DNA of 64,000 nt. Source: Gordonia heveisoli (lineage in GTDB: Bacteria > Actinomycetota > Actinomycetes > Mycobacteriales > Mycobacteriaceae). Position numbers and translations under genes: made by a program. Under the pieces are notes generated by a model. That model had not been told where the DNA came from. It saw only the letters and a list, made by a program, of their open reading frames with translations, and made no database searches. Every line of letters starts with the position of its first letter. The stretch's first letter is position 1. Positions 54,735 to 63,948 of this stretch are shown piece by piece. Where the stretch lies: positions 186,001-250,000 of the forward strand of contig NZ_JASXSH010000001.1 in NCBI RefSeq assembly GCF_030315745.1, in the 5' to 3' direction.

Positions 54735-56243
54735 TCAGCGACCGACCGAGGTGAACGCACGCACCAAAGCCGTACGTTTGACCTTGCCCGACGCCGTGCG
54801 CGGCAGTTCGTCGAGGATGACCACCGACTTGGGGACCGCGTAGCCCGCGACCCGGCCGGTACACCACCTGGCAACCGCACTCTCGGTGACCGCGGCGGCA
54901 TCGCCGGTCGGCGACACCACGATCGCCACGACCACCCGCTGCCCCCAATGTGAGTCCGGCGCACCGAAAACCGCGCATTCGGCGACACCGGGCATGGCGA
55001 TCAGCACTTCTTCGACGGCCTGCGGGTGGACGTTCTCGCCACCGGTCTGAATCATGTCGTCGGAACGTCCCTGGACGTAGATGTATCCGTCGGCGTCGAG
55101 GAAGCCGACGTCGCGCGTGTTGAGCCAGCCATCGACCAGCACACGAGCGGTGGCCTCGGGATCGTTGAGGTAGCCCAGGGTCAGACATGGGGACCGGAAC
55201 CACAATTCACCGGCTTCACCGCTCGGGAGCACGGTGCCGTCCGGGGCGCGGACCTCGACGTCGATCCCCGCACCGACCCGTCCGGCCGACGACAACCGTT
55301 GTCGATGATCACCGACGTGATCTTCCGGCCAGAGAAAGCTGACGCCACCACCAGTTTCGGACAACCCGTAGACCTGCCCGAATTCACAGCCGAGCAGCGC
55401 CATTGCCTCGTCGAGGAGGTGGCGGGTGATCGGCGAGGCGCCGTAGCCGATGTGTTCGAGCGCGGGCAACGCGGTGGGTGTTCGCTTGACCTCTTCGACG
55501 AGTGAGTGGATCAGCGTTGGCACCATGATGGTGTGGGTGATCTGCTCCCGGCTGAGCACGGCGACGATCCCCGTTGGTGAAGCGTCGTCGGTGAAAACGC
55601 TGGTGTAGCCATGGTAGAGACCGAAGTTGTTCCAGGACGCGCCCGCCGCGTGGAAGCTGGGCGGGATGATGAGGACCCGGCTGTCCGGGCCGAATTTGTG
55701 GACATCCGATTGCCGCATGGTGGCGTCGACGGCGCTGCGGGTGAGCGGAACGGCCTTGGGATGTCCGGTGGACCCGGAGGTGAAGTAGATCATCGCCTCG
55801 GATCCAGCTGCACCCCAAACAGTCTCGTACGCCGGCGGCGAGCCGGGCGACGCCCGGTCCACGGTCGGATCGGCGACATTCCGGGTACGCGCGGCGACAT
55901 GCGCACCGAGGTCGGCGAAGCGGGGATCGATCACCACGTGGGCGAGATCGATGTCGGCGGTCATCGCGGCCAGCTCGGCGGGCGGCAGCCGGAAGTTGAG
56001 TCCGACGATGCTCGCGCCGCGTCGCCAGGTGCCCAGCAGTGTGATCGGATAGCCGACCGTGTTGGGTCCGAGCCAGCCGACCCGGTCGCCCGGGCCGATT
56101 CCGTGATCGGCCAGCATCGCGGCGACCTCATCGGCTGCACGATCGAATTCACACCAGGTGATGCTGCCGTACGGATCGACGAATGCCTGCGTATCTGGCC
56201 TGAGCACCGCACGCTCACGAACCAGCGCGTCGATATCGGTCAC
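54735..56243 (-). CDS. Acyl/aryl-CoA synthetase of the HpaB-cluster operon
   Basis: 502 residues. AMP-binding motifs: IYFTSGSTGHPKAVPLT, VYGLSETGGGVSF, GWLNTRDVGF, GRSDDMIQTGGENVHPQAVEEVL, and the late TASGKVKRTALV. It is the last gene of the eight-gene minus-strand operon; its ATG overlaps the hydratase stop (ATGA). It probably activates a ring-derived or side-chain acid of the pathway to its CoA ester. The substrate is unknown. Confidence 0.88.
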   Translation of the reverse strand: MTDIDALVRERAVLRPDTQAFVDPYGSITWCEFDRAADEVAAMLADHGIGPGDRVGWLGPNTVGYPITLLGTWRRGASIVGLNFRLPPAELAAMTADIDLAHVVIDPRFADLGAHVAARTRNVADPTVDRASPGSPPAYETVWGAAGSEAMIYFTSGSTGHPKAVPLTRSAVDATMRQSDVHKFGPDSRVLIIPPSFHAAGASWNNFGLYHGYTSVFTDDASPTGIVAVLSREQITHTIMVPTLIHSLVEEVKRTPTALPALEHIGYGASPITRHLLDEAMALLGCEFGQVYGLSETGGGVSFLWPEDHVGDHRQRLSSAGRVGAGIDVEVRAPDGTVLPSGEAGELWFRSPCLTLGYLNDPEATARVLVDGWLNTRDVGFLDADGYIYVQGRSDDMIQTGGENVHPQAVEEVLIAMPGVAECAVFGAPDSHWGQRVVVAIVVSPTGDAAAVTESAVARWCTGRVAGYAVPKSVVILDELPRTASGKVKRTALVRAFTSVGR

Positions 56244-57019
56244 CGGCCCGACCCCCGAAGAGGATTCCCGGTGACCGCACCACCGCCGAAGGACGAGATG
56301 TTCTGTCGCGCGGTGTCGGTGGTGATCACCTCCAGCTGATTGAATGTCTCGGCCCGCAACGCGCCGTCGAGATCGTGATCCCAGGTGTCGTTGAGTAGCT
56401 GCTTGGTGCCCGCCAGAGCGACCGGCGACGACTGCGCCAGGCTGCGGGCGATCTCGGTTCCGTTCGCCACCAGGGCTTCCGGGTCGAACACCCGATTGAT
56501 CATGCCCATCGTCAGCGCCTCGGCGGCCGACACCGGCCCGCCGAGCAGGCAGAGTTCCCGTGCCCGCCGTTCCCCCACCAGCCGCGGCAGTAGCCAGCTG
56601 GCTCCGCTGTCCAGGGAGAGTCCGCGCCGGATGAACAGCTGAGCGAACCGCGCGCGTTCGGTTGCGTAGACGAGATCGCAGGCCAGCGCCAGGTTGGCGC
56701 CCGACCCCGCCGCGACACCGTCCACCAGCGCCACGGTGGGGATGGACAACTCATGCATGGCCAGGACACAGCGGTTGGACATCTCGATCCGGTCCGGCAG
56801 CGACTCCGGATCGTCGAGCAGGCCCCCGACATCCGATCCGCCGCAGAAACTCTCCCCGGCACCGGTGATGACGAGCACCCGATCCCGACCGCCGGGATCG
56901 AGCGCATCGAGGTGATCGTGAAGCTGCGCCCACATCGCATCGGTCATCGCGTTGCGTTTGGCGGGCCGGTCCAGGGTGATCCAGACGATGCCGTCCTCGG
57001 CCTCGGCGCGCACGTTCAT
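56240..57019 (-). CDS. Enoyl-CoA hydratase/isomerase family protein
   Basis: About 259 residues: GIVWITLDRPAKRNAMTDAMW, the oxyanion-hole loop ITGAGESFCGGSDVGG, and SIPTVALVDGVAAGSGANLALACDLVYATE. SLDSGASWLLPRLVGERRARELCLLG holds one of the usual acid positions. It hydrates or isomerises an unsaturated acyl-CoA. ATG 57019 overlaps the SDR stop (ATGA); ATG 57031 is the alternative. Confidence 0.88.
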   Translation of the reverse strand: MNVRAEAEDGIVWITLDRPAKRNAMTDAMWAQLHDHLDALDPGGRDRVLVITGAGESFCGGSDVGGLLDDPESLPDRIEMSNRCVLAMHELSIPTVALVDGVAAGSGANLALACDLVYATERARFAQLFIRRGLSLDSGASWLLPRLVGERRARELCLLGGPVSAAEALTMGMINRVFDPEALVANGTEIARSLAQSSPVALAGTKQLLNDTWDHDLDGALRAETFNQLEVITTDTARQNISSFGGGAVTGNPLRGSGR

Positions 57020-57762
57020 CGGGCCGTCCATCCTCCGTCGACAGCGAGCACCTGGCCGGTAAGGAAGGTGCTCGACGGTGATGCGAGGAGCAGCAGTGCA
57101 CCGTCGAGTTCGTCGAGCCGGCCCGGACGGCCCATCGGCGTGTTCCGCCTGACCCAGCTCAACGCCTTCTCATCGGCGAACATGACGTCGGTCTGTTCAC
57201 TCGGAAACCAGCCGGGGGCAATGGCATTGACCCGTATTCCGTCCTTGGCCCATTCCGCCCCCAGCTGCCGCGTCAGGTTGACCACGCCACCCTTGGCCGC
57301 GCAGTAGGCCGCCTGCTGGATAGGCCATGCTCCGACCAGACCCAGGATCGAGGCGATGTTGATGATCGAACCGCCCTCGGGCATGGCGTTGGCCGCAGCC
57401 TGGGCCACCGCGAAGGTGGCGGTCAGATCGATGTCGATGGTGCGCCGGAACAGCTCCATCGACACATCCTTGGCGGGGGCATCGTCGCCGAATCCGGCAG
57501 CGTTGACCACGATGTCGACACCCCCGAGGTCGACGGCCGACGAGATCAGGGCGGCGATGTCACCGGAGTCACCGACATCGCAGGACACCGCGCGGGCGGC
57601 GTACCCGGCCGCGACCACCTCGTCGAGCCGTTCCTTGCGCCGGGCCGCGGCGACGACCGTCGCACCGTTGCGGGTGAGGACTTCACAGAAGTGCCGGCCG
57701 AGACCGCTCGATGCGCCGGTGACGACGGCGATCTGGTCGGACAGGTCTGCGCTGATGGTCAT
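57016..57762 (-). CDS. SDR-family oxidoreductase
   Basis: 248 residues. VVTGASSGLGRHFCEVL is the cofactor motif, VNAAGFG follows, and the active-site Ser, Tyr and Lys lie in NIASILGLVGAW and AAYCAAKGG. PGWFPSEQTDVMFADEK covers the substrate loop. It is probably a 3-hydroxyacyl-CoA or cyclic alcohol dehydrogenase. The start overlaps the dehydrogenase stop (ATGA). Confidence 0.9.
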   Translation of the reverse strand: MTISADLSDQIAVVTGASSGLGRHFCEVLTRNGATVVAAARRKERLDEVVAAGYAARAVSCDVGDSGDIAALISSAVDLGGVDIVVNAAGFGDDAPAKDVSMELFRRTIDIDLTATFAVAQAAANAMPEGGSIINIASILGLVGAWPIQQAAYCAAKGGVVNLTRQLGAEWAKDGIRVNAIAPGWFPSEQTDVMFADEKALSWVRRNTPMGRPGRLDELDGALLLLASPSSTFLTGQVLAVDGGWTAR

Positions 57763-58916
57763 GAATGAGTTCCCTTTCCAGAGGCCGGGGTGACGAGCAG
57801 ATCGAGACAACCGGCCGCGACCGCACGATCGCGGAGCCGGTCTGGGGTGCCACCGACGGCGGCGGTGACGCGGGCATGCCGAAAATGCAGGTGCGCGTCG
57901 TGTTCCCAGGTGAAGCCGATGCCACCGGAGACCTGAATCAGCGCGGACGCACCGGCGCAGTAGGCGTCGGCGGCCTCGGCCCGCGCCAGCAGTGCGCCTT
58001 GCTCCGCCGCATCCGCCGACCCGGCATCGTGGGCTGATGCGGCCTGCTGGGTCAGCGCACGCGCCGCCGCCACGGCGACCGCGGTTCGCGCACACCGGTG
58101 TGCCACCGCCTGGTAGGTACCGATCAGCCGTCCGAATTGGGTTCGTACGCCGGCGTAGTCGACCATGGCGTCCAGGCATCCCTGCGCCCCACCGACCTGT
58201 TCGGCGGCCAGCAGCAGGGTGTCGAGACGACGGTGCCTGCGCACCGCGTCGTCGTCCCCGGGTTCGGTGAGCAGGATGGCCGGAACACCGGTGAGGTCGA
58301 GATCGGCCGGGGTGCTGCCGAAGTCGACCGTGCGCAGCTCCCGCCGGTCGATTCCGGCACCACCGATGAGATCGGCCACCGCGAGCGCCACACCGCCCGG
58401 GGTAGAGACCTCCGTGACGACGAGATCCGCACGGCCACCGTGGTTCACCGAGTGCAGCCGCCCGGTGAGATGGCCATCGGCCCACGTCGCACGGATCCGG
58501 TCCGGATCGGCGGCCGGAGACCCGACGATCCGTCGGCCGTCCAGCACCTCCTGCATCGGAAGACCGTCGGCGATCTCCGTGCGGTCCCCGAGCGCCCTCG
58601 CCAGGAGCAGCGCAGCTCTGATCGGACCCGGATACAGCGCCCGCCCGCATTCCTCGGCCATCGCGACGAGGTGTCCGGTCGGCACGGCCAGGCCACCCCA
58701 GTCGGAGGCGGCCGCCAGCCCGACGACCCCGACCTGCGCGGCCAGCAACTGCCAGTTGCTCTCGTCGAATCCCGCGCGACGCCGCGCGGCGTCGCCGGCT
58801 TCGTCCCGATTGTCCCGCACCTCGGCGATGCCGGGGTGATCGGCGAAGTAGTCGCGCAACGCCCTGCGCACCTCGTCGGGATCGATCTGTGACTCGGTGG
58901 TCAGACGCTGGTCCAC
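57759..58916 (-). CDS. Acyl-CoA dehydrogenase (smaller paralogue)
   Basis: About 385 residues. The acyl-CoA dehydrogenase fold is clear (GGLAVPTGHLVAMAEECGRALYPGP; FGRLIGTYQAVAHRCA; VSGGIGFTWEHDAHLHFRHA), but the C-terminal catalytic-loop position reads AVGGTPDRL without the Glu found in short-chain types. The GTG at 58916 has GGGAG upstream; a GTG at 58934 is the alternative. Paired with the dehydrogenase at 61205, it could form a heteromeric alpha2beta2 enzyme like those of steroid side-chain degradation (inference). Confidence 0.85.
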   Translation of the reverse strand: MDQRLTTESQIDPDEVRRALRDYFADHPGIAEVRDNRDEAGDAARRRAGFDESNWQLLAAQVGVVGLAAASDWGGLAVPTGHLVAMAEECGRALYPGPIRAALLLARALGDRTEIADGLPMQEVLDGRRIVGSPAADPDRIRATWADGHLTGRLHSVNHGGRADLVVTEVSTPGGVALAVADLIGGAGIDRRELRTVDFGSTPADLDLTGVPAILLTEPGDDDAVRRHRRLDTLLLAAEQVGGAQGCLDAMVDYAGVRTQFGRLIGTYQAVAHRCARTAVAVAAARALTQQAASAHDAGSADAAEQGALLARAEAADAYCAGASALIQVSGGIGFTWEHDAHLHFRHARVTAAVGGTPDRLRDRAVAAGCLDLLVTPASGKGTHS

Positions 58917-60079
58917 GACCGCTCTCCCAACCACCCGGTGATCGTGTCCACCGCCTGATTCAGGTACGGGATCTGCTCGCGGCCCGAATAGTAGTGTGTG
59001 GCACCGGTAATCGTGTGCAACGTCTTATCCGCGTGGCCGACCGCGTCGAACAGGCGGTGGGTATGGCTCGGAGTACACGCGTTGTCCGCCGAATTGCCGA
59101 TGACCAGTGTCGGCACCGCCAGATCGGCGGCACAGCGCGGACCGTCGCCGAGGGCGTCGTCGTAGCTCCACTGCGACAACCAACTGCGCAACGTGGTGAA
59201 CCGCGCCAGACCGACCGGCCCCATGTTCACAATGCGTGGATCACCAAGGTAGCAACCGAGTTTCCGGTCACTGGGGTCGATACTCAGGTCGAGCCAGCGC
59301 GGATCGGCCATGGTGCCGTGCACGATGAAGCCACGCTCCATCAGGTTCTCACCCCGGCCCCGCAGCTCCGCCAGTTGTTCCTTCACCCACGCGGTAATCC
59401 GCCGGTTGCGCGCGATCTGCGCGGCCCGGAAGCGTTCCACGAACTCCTCGGTGTAGGGCGCCTGGTTGGGATTGTTCGGGTTGTACAGGTCGAGTTCGGG
59501 ATCCCGCTTCTCCGGATCGTTCTCGTCCAGGATCGACGGATCCATCCATTCGGTCAGGGTGCCGTGCCTGCTGACATGGGCGGCCAGCAGCATCATGCCG
59601 TCGGCGGCGGGCAGATCGAGCTGGGTCAGATCGGGGGGTTCGCCCGCCGGGGTGTGGGTGACCGTCGCATGCTGGGCCTGCTGCTGGTAGTACAGCGACA
59701 ACGCGCCACCGCCACTCCACCCGGCCAGCACGACATTCGTGTAGCCGAGGCGTTCGCGCGCATCCTTCACGCACGCACCGAGATCCTGGACGACCTTCTC
59801 CATGATCAGCGCGCTGTCCACACCGCGATACCGGCTGTTGCAGTAGATGACATGGTGTCCGGCGCGGGCCAGCGCATTGGTCATCGGCAGGTAGGCGCCG
59901 CCACCGATCGGGTGCATGAAGATCACCACGGTGTCGGAGCTGATTCCCTTGGGCCGCAGCAGATAGCTTTCCAGCACCACCGATTCGGTGACACCGCCGT
60001 AGGTGTCGCGGTAGGCCGAGGTGTCCTCGAAGACAACCAGGTAGGGGACGCGGTCGTAGTCGAATTTCTGCTCGCTCAT
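58901..60079 (-). CDS. Alpha/beta hydrolase
   Basis: 392 residues. The nucleophile elbow is LAGWSGGGALSLYYQQQAQ with Ser122. FMHPIGGGAYLP forms the oxyanion side, and the late His is in ITGATHYYSGREQ. A long helical insertion (YTEEFVERFRAAQIARNRRITAWVKEQLAELRG) caps the site. The ATG at 60079 overlaps the stop of the HGO-like dioxygenase gene (ATGA). It may cleave a C-C or ester bond in the ring-fission product, by analogy with other dioxygenase-hydrolase pairs (inference). Confidence 0.82.
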   Translation of the reverse strand: MSEQKFDYDRVPYLVVFEDTSAYRDTYGGVTESVVLESYLLRPKGISSDTVVIFMHPIGGGAYLPMTNALARAGHHVIYCNSRYRGVDSALIMEKVVQDLGACVKDARERLGYTNVVLAGWSGGGALSLYYQQQAQHATVTHTPAGEPPDLTQLDLPAADGMMLLAAHVSRHGTLTEWMDPSILDENDPEKRDPELDLYNPNNPNQAPYTEEFVERFRAAQIARNRRITAWVKEQLAELRGRGENLMERGFIVHGTMADPRWLDLSIDPSDRKLGCYLGDPRIVNMGPVGLARFTTLRSWLSQWSYDDALGDGPRCAADLAVPTLVIGNSADNACTPSHTHRLFDAVGHADKTLHTITGATHYYSGREQIPYLNQAVDTITGWLGERSWTSV

Positions 60080-61185
60080 ACCTGAACCTCTTCCTTGACC
60101 GCGACCTGCGCGGATTCGATCATCGCGGGTGTCGGGGTCAGCCGCTTGCGGGTGTCGATGGAGATGACCTTCCATTCGACGCGCTGGTCCTTGTCGAATC
60201 GCCGACGGGCACGCTCGCGTGCACGCTCGGGCATGCCGTGGTGAATACCCTGCGGCGCATGCGATATCAGTCCGGGAGGCATCTCGATGCCGAACATGCT
60301 GCCACCATGGAAGAAGGCGATCTCGTCGAAGTCGACGTTGCGGTGATACCACGGCGGCCGCTCGGCTCCTTCGCGTCCTTCGACAGGACGGGGCAGGAAG
60401 TTCATCACATAGACCCCGGCGGCTTGCATGAACAGGTGGACGGTCGGCGGCAGATGCACCGTGTTCGAGGTGACCACGTCGTAGTCCTCGATGTTGTAGG
60501 TGAAGGGGAAGTTGTCTCCCTTCCAGCCCTCGACGTCGAGCGGGTTGAACGCGTAGAACACCGAGGTCTTGCCCTCGCGCTGGCGGAAGCGGACCTCGTA
60601 CTCCTCCCGGCCGTCGTCGGGGAAGGCCTCGGCCTCCGGTACGGCCACCAGCGACGAGTCGAAGGGGAAATGCCGGCCCAGCACGCCGGCCTCGGGTACC
60701 CGGAACTCCTCGGCCGCCTCGATGATGAGGAACAGGCACTGATCGTCGGGGATCTGCCGGTAGGTGGTGGCCTTCGGGATGTAGACGTAATCGCCTGGGC
60801 GGTAGGCCAACCGGCCGAACTCGGTCTCGAAGTGGCCGGTGCCCTCGTGGACGAAGATCAGTTCGTCGCCGTCGACGTTGCGGGTGTAGAAGGGGGCGAC
60901 CTCGGCGCGGCGGCTCAGCAGGATCCGGCAGTCGTCGTTGTAGAACATGAGCAGGGGTTCGCCTGCCGCGTCGATCTGGTCCGACGGGGTCAGATCGCCG
61001 ACCAGACGATCGACGCCTGCCAGGTCGCCGACGGTCCGATAGGCGGTCGGATCGTTGCGCCGGTACAGATTTGCGGTCCGGCCGGTGAATCCGTACCGGC
61101 CGAGCTCGTCGTCTTTCAGATCCTCGACGTCGCGGTGGATCTGCCGGGGCGTTCGCCCCTTCCGGTGCTGGATGAACGACTCCAT
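60076..61185 (-). CDS. Homogentisate 1,2-dioxygenase-like cupin dioxygenase
   Basis: 369 residues, two cupin halves. ELIFVHEGTGHFETEFGRLAYRPGDYVYIPKATTYR is the first. The second carries the family iron site WYHRN-VDFDE with His281 and Glu288, then SHAPQGIHHGMPE with His316. This mirrors the HxxxxxE...H pattern of homogentisate dioxygenase, although the protein is shorter than the roughly 440-residue classical enzyme. It probably cleaves a hydroquinone or gentisate-type ring. AAGGAG lies 6 nt before ATG 61185. No maleylacetoacetate isomerase or fumarylacetoacetase gene is nearby, so the substrate is probably not homogentisate itself. Confidence 0.8.
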   Translation of the reverse strand: MESFIQHRKGRTPRQIHRDVEDLKDDELGRYGFTGRTANLYRRNDPTAYRTVGDLAGVDRLVGDLTPSDQIDAAGEPLLMFYNDDCRILLSRRAEVAPFYTRNVDGDELIFVHEGTGHFETEFGRLAYRPGDYVYIPKATTYRQIPDDQCLFLIIEAAEEFRVPEAGVLGRHFPFDSSLVAVPEAEAFPDDGREEYEVRFRQREGKTSVFYAFNPLDVEGWKGDNFPFTYNIEDYDVVTSNTVHLPPTVHLFMQAAGVYVMNFLPRPVEGREGAERPPWYHRNVDFDEIAFFHGGSMFGIEMPPGLISHAPQGIHHGMPERARERARRRFDKDQRVEWKVISIDTRKRLTPTPAMIESAQVAVKEEVQV

Positions 61186-61204
61186 GATCGTGGCTCCTTC
61201 GTTG

Positions 61205-62431
61205 TCAGGGTCGGGGGAGTCCGAGACCGCGCTGCGCGATCACGTTGTACTGGATTTCGTCGGTGCCGCCCGCAAGGTGCAGTGCCGGCACCCCGAGGAC
61301 GAATTCCGACCAGGCAAAGCTGTCCGGATCACCGTTGTCGATGAAGGCCGCGTCACCGAGGACGGAGGAGGCCAGCCGCGCGATCTCGTCGGCCGCCTCC
61401 GCCATGAGCATCTTGAGCACCGAGCCGGCGACCGGCTCGAGGCGATGACTCCACGAGTCGGGACTCAGACCGGCGGCCGCGCGCATCGCGGTGACCGCGG
61501 CGACGGTTCGTGCGATCTGCGGCCGATGGAGCGGATCGGCTTCGGCACCGAGACGCCGGACCAGGCCGACGATCCGTTCCATCACATACGGTGTCAGCGG
61601 CCCGGCGGCCCCGCTCATCGTGCCGCGTTCGTTGCCGAGGCTGGTTGCGGCCACCTTCCAGCCCTCGCCGAGTCCGCCGATGCGATGGGTGTCGGGGACC
61701 CGGACACCATCGAGGAACACCTCGTTGAAGGCAGCGCCACCGGTCATCTGTCGGATCGGGCGGACCGAGACCCCAGGTGCGTGCATGTCGACGAGGAACA
61801 TCGTCAGCCCGGCATGTTTGGGGGCGTCGGGGTCGGTCCGCACCAATGCCTCGCCGACGTCGGCCAGGTGCCCCATCGACGTCCACACCTTCTGCCCGGT
61901 GAGGACCCAATGGTCACCGTCGCGGACGGCACGGGTGGACACCCCGGCCAGGTCCGAACCAGCGCCCGGTTCGCTGAAGAGTTGGCAGCCGATCAGGTCG
62001 CCGCGGTACAGGCCGGTCACCACCTCGGTGCGCAGCGGTTCCGGCGCATGGGCCACCAGCGCCGGTGCGACGATGTTGAGGCCGACGAACAACGCTTCGC
62101 GAGAAGGGAATCCGAGGTCGTCGAGGACCATGTCGAGGACGGTGTCATGTCCGAAACCGAGTCCGAGGCCGCCGAATTCGACCGGACCGCTCGGCCACGC
62201 GAGCCCCGCGTCGTACAGCGCGGCCTGCAGCCGGCGCATCGTCGCCACCTGGTCGTCGTGCCCGGCTCGCAGTTCCTCGACCGCCGCGATCCGGTCTTCT
62301 GCCGAACCGGCGGATTCGACTCGTCCAGCGGCGATGCCGTGGGTGACGAAGTCTGCGGCGATCTCCGACAGTCGGCCACGCAGATGGTCACCGAAAGCGG
62401 TGAGATCGGTGGGGACCGCCGTGCTGGTCAC
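61205..62431 (-). CDS. Acyl-CoA dehydrogenase
   Basis: 408 residues: IGCQLFSEPGAGSDLAGVSTRAVRDGDHWVLTGQKVWTS is the FAD-binding middle domain, and LAGGTDEIQYNVIAQRGLGLPRP is the typical actinobacterial FadE ending. GTG 62431 overlaps the HpaB-family stop (GTGA). It introduces a double bond into an acyl-CoA. It is likely a partner or sequential enzyme to the dehydrogenase at 57759. Confidence 0.88.
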   Translation of the reverse strand: MTSTAVPTDLTAFGDHLRGRLSEIAADFVTHGIAAGRVESAGSAEDRIAAVEELRAGHDDQVATMRRLQAALYDAGLAWPSGPVEFGGLGLGFGHDTVLDMVLDDLGFPSREALFVGLNIVAPALVAHAPEPLRTEVVTGLYRGDLIGCQLFSEPGAGSDLAGVSTRAVRDGDHWVLTGQKVWTSMGHLADVGEALVRTDPDAPKHAGLTMFLVDMHAPGVSVRPIRQMTGGAAFNEVFLDGVRVPDTHRIGGLGEGWKVAATSLGNERGTMSGAAGPLTPYVMERIVGLVRRLGAEADPLHRPQIARTVAAVTAMRAAAGLSPDSWSHRLEPVAGSVLKMLMAEAADEIARLASSVLGDAAFIDNGDPDSFAWSEFVLGVPALHLAGGTDEIQYNVIAQRGLGLPRP

Positions 62432-63804
62432 GCGAGTCCCGCGAGTTCGAGCGCCAGTCGTTTGGCCTTGTCCATGTCGTAGTGTTTGCGGGCGACCATG
62501 CGCTGGGCGTAGAGCCCGCCACCGGATTGGATCATGGTGACCAGCTGCCAGCCGCCGTAGGCATCGGCGGTGAAATCGCGAATCGCGTGGAAGAGCCGCG
62601 TCCGGTACTCGCCGTCGATCCCCTCCTTGGTCCGCATGTACTTCTTGATGAGTGGGCCGACCTCGTCGTTTTCCAGATCGGCGACCGACGGTGCGGTGAG
62701 GATCGATCCGCCTCCGATGTCGTGGAGATGGCGCACCATGAGACTGTAATCTGCTGCCGCATAATGCTTTGCGGCGTTGGTGTACAACTCGCTCGGGAAG
62801 TACCAGCCCTCCGGGCTTTCCTCGGCGTTGGCGATCGCCGCTTCCAGACCCGAGCGTGTCATCGTCGCGTAGATGACCATCTCGGCGATCTTCTCGCGGA
62901 TGTGCACGATCTTCTCGGTGCCGTTGGCCTCGGCGATCAGCTGCGCGAGTCCCACCAGCTGATCGCCGAACTCGGACATGTGAGCGGTGCCGCCCAACCG
63001 TTCCCACAGGCCGAGCGCATGCGCGAAGGTCGCCGAATGTGCGATCTGCCCGTCCAGGAACACGCGTTCGTTCGGGACGAAGACGTCGTCGAAAAGGATG
63101 AATCCCTCCGGCATGTTGTGCCGGGCGCTGACCGGGAAGTCGTCCTCCCGCTCGCGAGGTGCGTAACTGGTGTTCACGATGCGCACACCCGGCGCGTTGA
63201 CCGGCACCGCGCAGGCGACCGCGTAGTCCTCGTCGCCGGGTTTCATATTCTTGGTCGGCATCACGATCAATTCGTGACTGATCGCCGCCGACGAGATGTG
63301 CAGCTTTGCCCCGCGGATCACGATGCCGTCGGGACGGCGCTCGACGATGTGGGTGTAGACGTCGGGATCATCCTGCGCGCCCGGCGGGAGGCGCCGGTCG
63401 CCCTTGGCGTCCGTGATGGCCTGCACGCAGCGCAGGTCGTTGCGACGGCAGTAGTCGAAGTACTCCTCGATGCGCTGCGACAGTTCGGGATGATCGGCGC
63501 GCATCCGCGCGGCGGCGGTCAACAGAGCGAGCAATCCCTGACTGGTCGTCACCGTGACCATGTCCCAGTGCAGCAGCTTGCCCAGCAGCGTCTTCAGGTC
63601 GGCCGAACTGCGCGGGATGTCGAAGTAGGAACCGCTTGCGTCGTCACCCGGCTCGTAGTTGTCGTCGTAACCCTTCGCGACCAGCTCGATCGCGGTGGTG
63701 AACTGCGGATGGCGCGCGAGCTCTTTGACTTCCTCTCCCTCGGCGAAGATCCGCCGACCGTCGTCGAGCGACGCGATATAGGACTCCCTGGTCATCATCG
63801 CCAT
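62428..63804 (-). CDS. 4-hydroxyphenylacetate 3-hydroxylase (HpaB/AbfD) family flavoprotein
   Basis: 458 residues of the HpaB fold: MTRESYIASLDDGRRIFAEGEEV at the N-terminus, DGIVIRGAKLHISSAAISHELIVMPTKNM in the beta domain, and FVPNERVFLDGQIAHSATFA. It could be an FADH2-dependent aromatic hydroxylase (its reductase is not in view), or a relative of 4-hydroxybutyryl-CoA dehydratase. I do not see the four Fe-S ligands of AbfD arranged clearly, which favours the hydroxylase. The ATG at 63804 has GAGGAG upstream. It is the first gene of the operon and divergent from a TetR gene. Confidence 0.82.
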   Translation of the reverse strand: MAMMTRESYIASLDDGRRIFAEGEEVKELARHPQFTTAIELVAKGYDDNYEPGDDASGSYFDIPRSSADLKTLLGKLLHWDMVTVTTSQGLLALLTAAARMRADHPELSQRIEEYFDYCRRNDLRCVQAITDAKGDRRLPPGAQDDPDVYTHIVERRPDGIVIRGAKLHISSAAISHELIVMPTKNMKPGDEDYAVACAVPVNAPGVRIVNTSYAPREREDDFPVSARHNMPEGFILFDDVFVPNERVFLDGQIAHSATFAHALGLWERLGGTAHMSEFGDQLVGLAQLIAEANGTEKIVHIREKIAEMVIYATMTRSGLEAAIANAEESPEGWYFPSELYTNAAKHYAAADYSLMVRHLHDIGGGSILTAPSVADLENDEVGPLIKKYMRTKEGIDGEYRTRLFHAIRDFTADAYGGWQLVTMIQSGGGLYAQRMVARKHYDMDKAKRLALELAGLA

Positions 63805-63858
63805 CTGGTCATCTCCTCATCCCGAGCCTGTCCGAACCGTTCTCCGGCAACTTTTCTG

Positions 63859-63887
63859 ATGCTAGATTCAGGTTCAGTAAATGACAA
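63859..63887 (-). promoter_or_regulatory. Sigma-A-like promoter of the HpaB operon
   Basis: On the minus strand, TTGTCA, then exactly 17 nt, then TAGCAT, 55-80 nt before the HpaB-family start. It is the best promoter match I found in this AT-richer divergent region. Confidence 0.5.
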
Positions 63888-63948
63888 GGGTCACACTTTC
63901 CGCCCGGTGCCGAGCACCGACGGTGACCATGACGCAGGAGCGATCGCC

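Noticed and set aside
57763..58650. In-frame upstream extension of the SDR gene
   Set aside because: Arg/Gly-rich translation over the acyl-CoA dehydrogenase gene. The family start is at 57762 with an ATGA overlap.
62432..63007. In-frame upstream extension of the acyl-CoA dehydrogenase at 61205
   Set aside because: It lies antiframe within the HpaB-family gene. The GTG at 62431 overlaps that gene's stop and fits the family start.
62428..63804. 4-hydroxybutyryl-CoA dehydratase (AbfD)
   Set aside because: Same superfamily, but I cannot place the required [4Fe-4S] cysteine/histidine ligands. Kept only as an alternative.
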